64,000 bases of DNA, taken from the NCBI RefSeq assembly GCF_042682745.1, contig NZ_JBHUIO010000005.1, positions 186,001 through 250,000 on the forward strand. The letters are read 5' to 3'. Below are positions 24,435-31,598 of the stretch, in pieces. The position numbers and the translations under genes were made by a program. Every line of letters starts with the position of its first letter. Position 1 is the first letter of the stretch. Origin of the DNA: Tumebacillus_A lipolyticus. GTDB taxonomy: Bacteria; Bacillota; Bacilli; Tumebacillales; Tumebacillaceae. The notes under the pieces were generated by a model. The model saw only the letters and a program-made list of their open reading frames with translations, was not told the origin of the DNA and did not search any database.

Positions 24435-24683
24435 ATGGACAAAACGGAATTGACATTGAATAATGGCGATACATTTTTTGTGGAGAAACGTAATTGCGAA
24501 GCAACTGGTCAGGAGTATGTAGTGGCTTATATGGATACCCATGAGCCCACTAAACAATGTGAAACAAACGTCATCGGATGCAACGGAGTTATTTATACAA
24601 TTCGATGTAAAACAAGAAATACTAAAGTAGATTGTACAAAGAATCCGCCTATAATCGTTTGTGTTGACGGACCTTGTACCTAG
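24435..24683 (+). CDS. Small Cys-rich protein with regular Cys spacing
   Basis: The 82-residue protein has no signal peptide. Cys lie at 21, 42, 49, 58, 67, 76 and 81; the four from 49 to 76 are exactly nine residues apart. The protein is hydrophilic and beta-rich. AGAAGGAGGTG (near-perfect ribosome site) precedes ATG 24435, and a perfect 15-bp terminator hairpin follows, so it is a complete and probably well-expressed unit. I do not recognise a family; a metal-binding protein, a small disulfide protein or a peptide precursor are all possible. No modifying enzyme lies next to it. Confidence 0.75.
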   Translation: MDKTELTLNNGDTFFVEKRNCEATGQEYVVAYMDTHEPTKQCETNVIGCNGVIYTIRCKTRNTKVDCTKNPPIIVCVDGPCT

Positions 24684-24694
24684 CATATATACAT

Positions 24695-24729
24695 AAGAAA
24701 TGACAGTCAATTAGACTGTCATTTCTTAT
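24695..24729 (+). terminator. Terminator of the Cys-rich protein gene
   Basis: TAAGAAATGACAGTC and its exact complement surround a five-base loop, with a T-rich 3' arm. Confidence 0.85.
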
Positions 24730-24842
24730 TTACACCTCTTCGCTAAACCTTATATTCTACTCCTGTTTCTTCGAGGACCTCTTCCATCAAAGTCTTGATC
24801 TTTCGGATAAATTGTTTTGGCAGGGTTTCAGTTAAATTCCGT

Positions 24843-24902
24843 ACAATTACGCCAGCCGTAACCAAACCTCCGAAAAACCCCCATCCACACAAGCAGTACC
24901 AA
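24843..24902 (-). pseudogene. Second fragment of an RNase HIII gene
   Basis: On the minus strand it reads GFFGGLVTAGVIV, matching DFFGGLVTAGVIV of intact RNase HIII. The stretch just upstream (TGGTACTG.TTGTGTG) is shared with the pseudogene at 26020 but not with the intact gene, so both fragments share a breakpoint. It is embedded in a 65-codon frame (24743-24940) whose other end is unrelated. Confidence 0.75.
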
Positions 24903-24912
24903 ACACCAATAG

Positions 24913-24953
24913 AACAACTGCCCAATATCATAATCATCAAATGGGCAGTTGTT
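24913..24953 (-). terminator. Hairpin after the AraC-type regulator gene
   Basis: AACAACTGCCCA and its complement lie 12 bases apart on either side of an AT-rich loop, 18 bases after the regulator's stop codon. The T-run is weak. Confidence 0.55.
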
Positions 24954-24970
24954 TCAAAAGGTGCGAAGTC

Positions 24971-25852
24971 TTACTCCTTCACAATCGCGATGTAGATGTC
25001 CATCTGCTTGTCGATGTCAGACTCAGAACGCTCGTCGTACCACTCAAATTCGGGCGTGCAGGCTTGATAGCCGGAGGTGGGAAACCACTCTTGGAATGCT
25101 TGCGCCCACGTTTGCTGGATGCTCGACGGGAAGTCCGCGTTGGACGCTTTCGGGGTGGTGAAGACCGCATACGTGGCTTCAGGTAAGGTGATGCACATCA
25201 TCCCCTCCGGCACGTTGTCAAACGACTCCGCTTCAAATCCAATCACATAGGTAAATCGGCCCGTCTCCGGATCGAAGTTCGTGCACATCCCAATCTCCAC
25301 GTTCGGGCGAAGTTTGTTGGGAATATTGGCACGAAGGTTTTCTTGGAGATAGCGTTGCCAAAACGCCGGGATGTCGTGGTGGTTTTTTCCTTCATTCGTT
25401 TCGGTTTCCAATCCGTAGCCAATCAGTTTGAATGCAGACTTTGTCACAATCTTCGGTGTCATCATGATTCCTCCTTCATGCAGACGGGGAGCGCGCGTCA
25501 GAGTCACGAATGGTTGCAACGCCAGCGACAGCCCGCTTTTGCGGTACTCAAGCGGTGTCAGTTCAAACTGCCGCTTAAACGCGCGGGCAAATGCTTCGTG
25601 CGACTGAAACCCGGTCGCCAACGCGATGTCGAGAACCCGCTGATCCGTCGTGCGCAACAGCTCCGCCGCTTTGGCGAGCCTCCGCTTGCGCAGATAATCG
25701 GCTGCTGTGCTTCCCAATGTCAAAGCAAACACGCGATGGAAATGAAACACGGAAAAACACGCAACCTTCGCCAACTCCTCCATTGTGATCGGTCGATCCA
25801 AGTGGTGTTCCATATAGTCCAAGGTGGCTTGGATTCGCTCGATGTACTCCAT
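24971..25852 (-). CDS. AraC-type regulator with GyrI-like effector domain
   Basis: The 293-residue protein has two AraC helix-turn-helix motifs in its first 105 residues (MEELAKVACFSVFHFHRVF and DIALATGFQSHEAFARAFKR), then a C-terminal GyrI-like small-molecule-binding domain (~130-293). This N-terminal-HTH layout matches Rob/BltR-like multidrug regulators. The ligand and target are unknown; no exporter is adjacent. ATG 25852 follows a GGGGAGCC site. Confidence 0.92.
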   Translation of the reverse strand: MEYIERIQATLDYMEHHLDRPITMEELAKVACFSVFHFHRVFALTLGSTAADYLRKRRLAKAAELLRTTDQRVLDIALATGFQSHEAFARAFKRQFELTPLEYRKSGLSLALQPFVTLTRAPRLHEGGIMMTPKIVTKSAFKLIGYGLETETNEGKNHHDIPAFWQRYLQENLRANIPNKLRPNVEIGMCTNFDPETGRFTYVIGFEAESFDNVPEGMMCITLPEATYAVFTTPKASNADFPSSIQQTWAQAFQEWFPTSGYQACTPEFEWYDERSESDIDKQMDIYIAIVKE

Positions 25853-25935
25853 TTACGGCTCCCCGTCCTTTCTTTCTCTAGGGTATCAGAATCGGAAAGA
25901 GGTTCCTTGACAATTATTGCTGATTTTTGCCTTCG

Positions 25936-25964
25936 AAAAAAAGTTCCCGACAGACGGCGGGAAC
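25936..25964 (-). terminator. Terminator downstream of the rnhC pseudogene
   Basis: GTTCCCG/CGGGAAC stem followed on the minus strand by T7. Confidence 0.75.
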
Positions 25965-26019
25965 TCCTTTTATTAGGATCGGGGGTAAAAAACCGCTTCC
26001 TACTTGCCGTGGTTTCAAG

Positions 26020-26643
26020 TTAGAACATCTTCTGTAGTCTTGAAGTGCAGTTTCGCCACGTTCTGAAGTGCCTGTTTTCCGTTCGATTGGACATAAGCCT
26101 TCCCCACCTGTACAACCTGTGCGTTCGCCCCTTTGGGATGGTGGTGCCGTATTCCCCCTTCGCCTCTTTATGCCAGCGTAGGTACGCGTCACGCGCCAAG
26201 ATGGAAGCGGCTGCGACGGCGAGGTTTTGTTGAACTTTGGGGATGAGGATGAGTTGGATGGTCGGGTCGAGTTTGTTCAGGCGTTTCTCGATCAACGTCT
26301 CGTTGGCGAACTTATCCACAATGACAAGCTTCACCGGCTGGATTTCGACCAGCTTTTCAATCACCGAACTATGTGCTCAGGATAAAAGCGAGTTGAGGTT
26401 CTTACCTTGAGCTTGGAACTTTTCGTACAGCTCGTTGTATTTGGCAGGCTTCAAATGCAGAACTTTGTATTTTCCGAAGCAGATCTTCTTGATCTCAGCC
26501 GCAAGCCCCGGAATCTTCGCATCGTTGATCTTCTTGCTATCATCAACACCTAGCGACTTCAACAGCGGAACTGCTTCTGGATCGACGATCACGCCAGCCG
26601 TAACCGAACCTCCGAAGTAGTCACCCTTTCCCGATTCACACAA
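26020..26643 (-). pseudogene. RNase HIII pseudogene (5'-truncated, nonsense and frameshift mutations)
   Basis: This copy matches the last two-thirds of rnhC at high identity, starting at the SGKGD(Y/F)FGG motif. The N-terminal domain is absent. TGG for the Trp after NSLLS has become TGA at about 26377, and one A is lost in CCAAAAGGGG near 26130, shifting the frame for the C-terminus. It keeps a terminator at 25936. It is clearly a partial duplicate of the gene at 27802 and cannot make active enzyme. Confidence 0.92.
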
Positions 26644-26946
26644 TCAGTACCACATTGATTCAGGCGTTAACAAGGATATGCATGGTATACCGCTTCTTCC
26701 AAAAACTATGACCTACTTGAAGTGTCTGTTTTCATCATATATCACATATACGAATTATTCACATATCGATTCACTTATATTACTTCAATACGGGTCTCGA
26801 ACGCGTTGGGTTGGGAATCAACCACGAGCATTAGGTATGATTTATTTATATTTCAAACAAATTATTATGAATATAGGAAAATAGTCACTTTTAAAAGTGA
26901 TAATTTGTTGATAACATTAAAACATCAAAACATAAGGAGTGAAGTT
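26644..26946. other. AT-rich intergenic region before the lectin gene
   Basis: About 300 bases of low-GC sequence after the rnhC breakpoint. It holds no ORF with a ribosome site and presumably carries the promoter of the lectin gene. Confidence 0.4.
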
Positions 26947-27465
26947 ATGAAAAAGGTGAAGTTTTTTGCAATGATGGCATTGGGTGCGGTTCTGTTCGCC
27001 GGTTCCACAGTTGGATTGAGCCCTGCTGCGCATGCAGCGTTTGATCCGAACGCGACCTACAAAATCATCAATCAAGGCAGCGGGAAAGCCCTGGACGTAG
27101 AATTTAATTCCACCGATGCATGGACCGGGCTCCATCAGTGGACCTATCTTGGCTTGGCGAGTCAGAAATGGAAGCTGAAGCCGTCCACTGACGGGTACTA
27201 CTACCTGGTTAATGTAAACAGCGGGTTGGCAGCAGACGGTTCGGGAGGAAGCAACGGCTCTCGAGTTCTGCAAACGTTCTTTGATAATCGGGAAACCGAA
27301 AAATGGGATCTCCAACAAGTCGGAAGTTCCTTCAAAATTGCCTCAAAATTCTATGGCAAAGTGTTTGATATTCAATTCAACTCCACGAGCGATGGCGGCA
27401 AAGTTCATCTCTGGCAATCCCTCTCAGGAGTTAATACCCAGCTCTGGAGCATTGTGCAAATCTAA
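26947..27465 (+). CDS. Secreted ricin-type beta-trefoil lectin
   Basis: The 172-residue precursor has a signal peptide (MKKVKFFAMMALGAVLFAG, cleavage after AHA near residue 36). The mature protein is a RICIN domain with three Q.W-type repeats: SQKWKLKP, TEKWDLQQ and TQLWSIVQ, each preceded by the usual N.GSGKALDV-like strand. It should bind carbohydrate outside the cell. AAGGAG lies 7 bases before ATG 26947. No catalytic domain is attached. Confidence 0.9.
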   Translation: MKKVKFFAMMALGAVLFAGSTVGLSPAAHAAFDPNATYKIINQGSGKALDVEFNSTDAWTGLHQWTYLGLASQKWKLKPSTDGYYYLVNVNSGLAADGSGGSNGSRVLQTFFDNRETEKWDLQQVGSSFKIASKFYGKVFDIQFNSTSDGGKVHLWQSLSGVNTQLWSIVQI

Positions 27466-27507
27466 GTACGCAGTATAGTTCGGCCGGCACGTTGTACCAT
27501 GCAAAAA

Positions 27508-27543
27508 GACAAGCATCTATGTCAATTAGGTGCTTGCCTTTCT
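27508..27543 (+). terminator. Terminator of the lectin gene
   Basis: CAAGCA pairs with TGCTTG, with a T-rich tail CCTTTCTTT. Confidence 0.65.
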
Positions 27544-27738
27544 TTACGTCTTGAATTCCCCTTGTACCCAATGCCCCCATCGGAGTATGGTCTAGGACTC
27601 GCTCCTTCATTGTGTAGCCAATCTCGTCAATATCGTTGACGATAAACCATTGAATCTGACTCGCCACGTGATCACTGAACTCCGCCCTCGGAAAAGTTTG
27701 CACCTCGCAAGTTCCGAAACCTTGACGAGACACAAAAA

Positions 27739-27773
27739 GGCAAGCATCCACGGTTTCCCGCCAATTGCTTGCC
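27739..27773 (-). terminator. Terminator of rnhC
   Basis: GGCAAGCA/TGCTTGCC stem, followed on the minus strand by T5. Confidence 0.8.
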
Positions 27774-27801
27774 CTGAGATGGAGTTGGGGTTGCACTGCT
27801 A

Positions 27802-28797
27802 CTATCGCAAAACTTCTTCTGTCGTCTTGAAATGCAATTTCGCCACGTTCTGAAGTGCCTGTTTTCCGTTCGATTGGACATAAGCCTTCCCCACCTGCAC
27901 AACCTGTGCGTTCGCCCCTTTTGGGAAGGAGATGCCGTATTCCCCCTTCGCCTCTTTATGCCAGCGCAGGAACGCGTCACGCGCCAAGATGGAAGCTGCT
28001 GCGACTGCGAGATTTTGTTCAGCTTTGGGAACGAGGATCAGTTGGATGTTGGGGTCGAGTTTGTTCAGGCGTTTCTCGATCAACGTCTCATTTGCGAACT
28101 TATCCACAATGACGAGCTTCACCGGTTGGATTTCGACCAGCTTTTCGATGACCGAACTATGTGCCCAGGACAAGAGAGAGTTGAGATTCTTGCCTTGAGC
28201 TTGGAACTTTTCGTACAGCTCGTTGTATTTGGCAGGCTTTACATGCAGAACTTTGTATTTGCCGTAGCAGATCTTCTTGATCTCAGACGCAAGCCCCGGA
28301 ATCTTCGCATCGTTGATCTTCTTGCTATCATCAACACCTAGCGACTTCAACAGCGGAACTGCTTCTGGATCGACGATCACGCCAGCCGTAACCAGTCCAC
28401 CGAAAAAGTCACCCTTCCCACTCTCATCCGTGCCGATCCACGATTCCTCAAATGCGAGCGGAACGAGCCCCTCTTCCTTCGAACTCCGCTTCCCTTTCTG
28501 CTCCGCCGAAGTCGCTTGCCCGTCCGCTCCGCCAGCAACTGCAGCGCTGGGATCGCGTCCTTCGAGGGCGGCCATCACCCGCTCCACCGCCACTTTCGCT
28601 TCCCCTTCTCCCCCTTGCGCTACCAGCCGCAGTCCCTTTTTGCCAAAATAGACGTTCAGCTGTGCCCGAGCTGCGCCGAGCCGGACTTTAAACTGGTGCC
28701 CATACGGAATCTCCTTCTGCTCGATGATCTCCATCCCTTGCTCCTGAAGCAACACCTCAGCCCGTTCACGCGCGCTTTGCAAATCTTTGATCGCCAA
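27802..28797 (-). CDS. rnhC: Ribonuclease HIII
   Basis: About 331 residues from TTG 28797. The N-terminal TBP-like substrate-binding domain (~1-80) is followed by a low-complexity linker (~85-115) and the RNase H type 2 domain with GTDESGKGDFFGG (catalytic Asp and Glu ~123-124), DDSKK, VDKFANE and AAASILARDAFLRW. It cuts RNA in RNA-DNA hybrids. AAAAGGGGG lies before the TTG; a GTG at 28827 in frame lacks a ribosome site. Three decayed fragments of the same gene lie to its left at 24288, 24843 and 26020. Confidence 0.95.
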   Translation of the reverse strand: MAIKDLQSARERAEVLLQEQGMEIIEQKEIPYGHQFKVRLGAARAQLNVYFGKKGLRLVAQGGEGEAKVAVERVMAALEGRDPSAAVAGGADGQATSAEQKGKRSSKEEGLVPLAFEESWIGTDESGKGDFFGGLVTAGVIVDPEAVPLLKSLGVDDSKKINDAKIPGLASEIKKICYGKYKVLHVKPAKYNELYEKFQAQGKNLNSLLSWAHSSVIEKLVEIQPVKLVIVDKFANETLIEKRLNKLDPNIQLILVPKAEQNLAVAAASILARDAFLRWHKEAKGEYGISFPKGANAQVVQVGKAYVQSNGKQALQNVAKLHFKTTEEVLR

Positions 28798-28845
28798 AAG
28801 AATCCCCCTTTTCGATCTCCTGATCACTTTTTCATCCGCTCAGGC

Positions 28846-28871
28846 AAAAAGAACCGCCGAAAAACGGCGGT
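28846..28871 (-). terminator. Terminator of the PH-domain protein gene
   Basis: ACCGCCG/CGGCGGT stem, followed on the minus strand by TCTTTTT. Confidence 0.85.
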
Positions 28872-28912
28872 GTCGATCATCAGTATGCCTAGCAAGCGTC
28901 GATTGCCAACAG

Positions 28913-29338
28913 TTATAGGTTGATTTCCACTTGTGGACAGCGTTTCTTGAGCATCTTGATGAATTCATCCCGATCCAGCGGGGAGATTAAGACGGAACCG
29001 TAGCGACCATACCTGATCTCCAGCCGCTTTAGCGACAACGCGGGGCTCGATAGCGGGTTGGAAGTCTTCTTTACCGATCGGATCTCCGCCAAAGGCACCG
29101 TCTTCTTAAAGAAGCTGAACCTGATGACCAAATTCTCTTCCTCGACCACATAGTACGTGGTAAACCAGAGCAACAGGAAAAAGAGCGGAAGCAGGATGGT
29201 CACCATCGTCAAAAACAAAACCTCGGCTGTGCTGACCTGCTCAGTAGCGAGCGTGAAAATACCGCTTCCGATCAATAAAAGCATCGTTCCCCAGATGAGC
29301 AGGGTCAACCACCAGTCTTTTTTCGAAACGAACTTCAT
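28913..29338 (-). CDS. Bacterial PH-domain membrane protein
   Basis: The 141-residue protein has two membrane helices (~13-30 and ~40-63, with LPLFFLLLWF) and a C-terminal bacterial PH-like domain beginning TTYYVVEEENLVIRFSFFKK and IRSVKKTSNPLSSPALSLKRLEI. Such proteins occur in the SunI-like immunity and YdbT-like groups; a specific role is not shown. ATG 29338 follows GGAGGG. It is transcribed alone. Confidence 0.8.
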   Translation of the reverse strand: MKFVSKKDWWLTLLIWGTMLLLIGSGIFTLATEQVSTAEVLFLTMVTILLPLFFLLLWFTTYYVVEEENLVIRFSFFKKTVPLAEIRSVKKTSNPLSSPALSLKRLEIRYGRYGSVLISPLDRDEFIKMLKKRCPQVEINL

Positions 29339-29602
29339 GCGCTTCCCTCCATCTTCCCCTTGTCTTGCGCGCTCTACGCATCTGTCTTTGCAGTCCTTGC
29401 ACTTCACTGCTCTTTTATATCAACACAGATAGCAGCAACTTGCCCCTATCGTTTGCTACACGCCAATCAGCATATCTTTCCTATTCTGCTTTGCACTTCC
29501 ATCTCCTCGTCATCGCTTCTGACAATTTTGCGAAAGATCAGCAGTTCCCCCCTCTCGTAAAATGAGATAGAATAGACAAGAATACTAGAGGAGGTGTGCA
29601 GC

Positions 29603-30025
29603 ATGACCTGGTTTTATCTGATCCTTGGGTTTCATCTGCTCGCTGTCGTCACAAAGCTCGGCGTGCTGTTTTATATTCCGAGGTTGAAAGACGTCGCGCA
29701 GATTCAATCATTTCTCGGCAAGTACAAAGCGATCGATCGCTATGCGAACTATTCGCTCTGGGCGACCGGTTTGGGCATGGTGCTCGTCACGTCGATTCAA
29801 CTGCTGTTTCAAATGTGGCTGCTCGTCTCGATGCTCTTGTACACGCTGATCTTCTATATCATCAAGCGCGTTGTCATGCGCCGGATGGAATCGATCATCG
29901 CGACCAACAAAGTCTATGCGCACGAAGAGATTCGCACGCTCAAGGTGGAAAACTATTGTGTGATCGTCGTCTCGCTCGGCCTGTTTCTCGCCATCGGCGG
30001 GCTGATGATGACCAAGCCGTTTTAG
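29603..30025 (+). CDS. Four-span membrane protein, hypothetical
   Basis: The 140-residue protein has four hydrophobic helices: the N-terminal one with LILGFHLLAVV, GLGMVLVTSIQLLFQ, LLVSMLLYTLIFYIIKR and a final one with VVSLGLFLAIGGLMM. The layout resembles DUF2269/CopD-like small membrane proteins, but no His/Cys ligand set is conserved enough to be sure. GAGGAGGTG precedes ATG 29603. A bidirectional terminator follows. Confidence 0.75.
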   Translation: MTWFYLILGFHLLAVVTKLGVLFYIPRLKDVAQIQSFLGKYKAIDRYANYSLWATGLGMVLVTSIQLLFQMWLLVSMLLYTLIFYIIKRVVMRRMESIIATNKVYAHEEIRTLKVENYCVIVVSLGLFLAIGGLMMTKPF

Positions 30026-30050
30026 AGAAGCAGAAGATTTAGAGAAGCAA

Positions 30051-30083
30051 AAAGAGTCCCCTGCACATAGCAGAGGACTCTTT
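30051..30083. terminator. Bidirectional terminator
   Basis: AAAGAGTCC/GGACTCTTT with an inner CTGC/GCAG pair, between converging genes. Confidence 0.85.
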
Positions 30084-30095
30084 CTATTCTATCGG

Positions 30096-31169
30096 CTAGC
30101 GATGCTTTTTGTTCACTCCGCGCATCGACTTGGTAATGTTCTTCCACTTCTGTCGCTCTTGAAGCTGGGCGCGAGCATCATCTTTGCGCGCCAGATAGGC
30201 TAACTCACGCTGGAGCTTCACATAGCTGTTGTAGCGACCCTGATCGAGCACACCCTCGCGCAGCGCCCCTTGCACCGCACAGCCTGGTTCGCTCTTGTGC
30301 GTGCAGTCGCGGAAACGGCAGTTCTCGGCGATCTCCTCGATGTCAGCAAACGAATCGCTAAAGCCTTCGTCCGCCTCCCAGAGCTGAAGTTCGCGCATCC
30401 CCGGCGTGTCGATCATCAGACCGCCTTGGGGGAGCTGAATCATCTCGCGGTGTGTCGTCGTGTGCCTGCCGCGGTCATCCCCTTCGCGAGCCTCGTGTAC
30501 CAGCTGTACTTCGCGACCGACCAAGCGGTTGGTCAGCGTCGATTTGCCGACGCCAGACGAGCCGAGCAGCGCGACCGTCTGTCCCGGTCCCACATAGGGC
30601 AACAAAGCGTCGATGCCCTCATTTTGCACAGAGGAGATGATGTGGATCGGCACGCCGATGGCGATGCTCTCCACTTGCGCCAGCCGTTCTTCCACATCCT
30701 CACACAAGTCAGCCTTGGAGAGGATGATGACCGGCGTGGCGCCGCTTTCCCAAGCCATGATCAGATAGCGCTCGATGCGGCGCAAATTAAAATCGTTGTT
30801 CAGCGCGTTGACCAGAAAGACGGTGTCAACATTCGCCGCCACGATCTGCTCTTCGGTCGTGGTTCCGGCGATCTTCCGCGAGAACTTGCTGGTGCGCGGC
30901 AGTACCGCATGGATCGTCGCCTTGCCCTCTTCTGGGCGGACGCTCATCACCACGAAGTCGCCAACGGCAGGAAAGTCCTGTCGCCCAGCAGCCTGGTAGC
31001 GAAGCTTGCCCGCCACGTCTGCCAACAGATCGCCCTGCTCCGTGTACACTCGATACAGATGCTTATGCTCAAGCGCTACTCGGCCTACCGTGTAGCCTTG
31101 ATCTGCGTAAGAAACAAAAGATTCTTCAAAAAAGGGCTTGAAGCCCATCGTCTGCAAATTAAAAGTCAA
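30096..31169 (-). CDS. rsgA: Ribosome small-subunit GTPase RsgA
   Basis: The 357-residue protein is a circularly permuted GTPase. Order: N-terminal OB-fold (~30-90), G4 (LSKAD), G1 (GSSGVGKST, ~200), switch G2/G3 (DTPGM), then a Cys-rich zinc part (C-x4-C-x..H..C: ENCRFRDCTHKSEPGC, ~290-305). It tests late 30S assembly and is GTP-dependent. The start is TTG 31169, with AGGAGGAAT 6 bases upstream. It is longer than the usual ~300 residues, with an N-terminal extension (FKPFFEESFVSY) typical of a second RsgA type in some Bacillota. Confidence 0.95.
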   Translation of the reverse strand: MTFNLQTMGFKPFFEESFVSYADQGYTVGRVALEHKHLYRVYTEQGDLLADVAGKLRYQAAGRQDFPAVGDFVVMSVRPEEGKATIHAVLPRTSKFSRKIAGTTTEEQIVAANVDTVFLVNALNNDFNLRRIERYLIMAWESGATPVIILSKADLCEDVEERLAQVESIAIGVPIHIISSVQNEGIDALLPYVGPGQTVALLGSSGVGKSTLTNRLVGREVQLVHEAREGDDRGRHTTTHREMIQLPQGGLMIDTPGMRELQLWEADEGFSDSFADIEEIAENCRFRDCTHKSEPGCAVQGALREGVLDQGRYNSYVKLQRELAYLARKDDARAQLQERQKWKNITKSMRGVNKKHR

Positions 31170-31569
31170 TGTGGATTCCTCCTGAAATGTTCGATCGATT
31201 CAACAAAAGCTGATCCGATCACGGAGTCATCCTCACTTCTTCCGGTTCCAGTTGCCTTTAAAGGAGGATCTCCGTGACCTCACCTGCAACGACATGGTAG
31301 GAAACACTCTGCATTTTCACCATATACCCATCACTCCTTTTCAAAAACAACCACTAGAATCGGTATTTACTAAGGTGATTTCAACAGACTTCTGTCATTT
31401 CCTGCTTTTTTGCTCAGCCAATTTGATCAATCCTATGCAAAGAAGTTCCGGACTGCCACCATGAACGGCGCCTCTGCCCTTCTCGGCTGCCGATCTCCTG
31501 CTATCTCGATCGCACCTCAACTCAATTGCGATCGCCCCTTAGCATGCCCGAAAACGATGAACGGAAGAC
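31170..31569. other. Intergenic region, nothing recognised
   Basis: About 400 bases between the rsgA start and the NAGPA-SLH terminator. Ribosome-site-like AAGGAGGAT occurs at 31260 on the plus strand but opens only a nine-codon frame. Confidence 0.4.
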
Positions 31570-31598
31570 AAAAAAAGGGACCGCTTTACAGCAGTCCC
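31570..31598 (-). terminator. Terminator overlapping the end of the NAGPA-SLH gene
   Basis: GGGAC/GTCCC stem containing the last codons, followed on the minus strand by T7. Confidence 0.7.

Larger units (their letters stand above)
27466..27801. other. Spacer between lectin and rnhC
   Basis: Contains the two terminators listed separately. The minus-strand stretch 27546-27700 reads FSDHVASQIQWFIVNDIDEIGYTMKERV and onward without a plausible start, so it may be a remnant of another gene. Confidence 0.35.

Noticed and set aside
24743..24940. 65-codon ORF containing the rnhC-like segment, as a real gene
   Set aside because: Its middle is a fragment of RNase HIII shared with a broken copy, and it starts inside the regulator's terminator hairpin, so it is treated as a chimeric remnant.
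26377..26379. Selenocysteine readthrough in the second rnhC copy (TGA)
   Set aside because: The intact copy has Trp, not Cys, at this position, and the same copy also has a frameshift and lacks its N-terminus, so it is a pseudogene.
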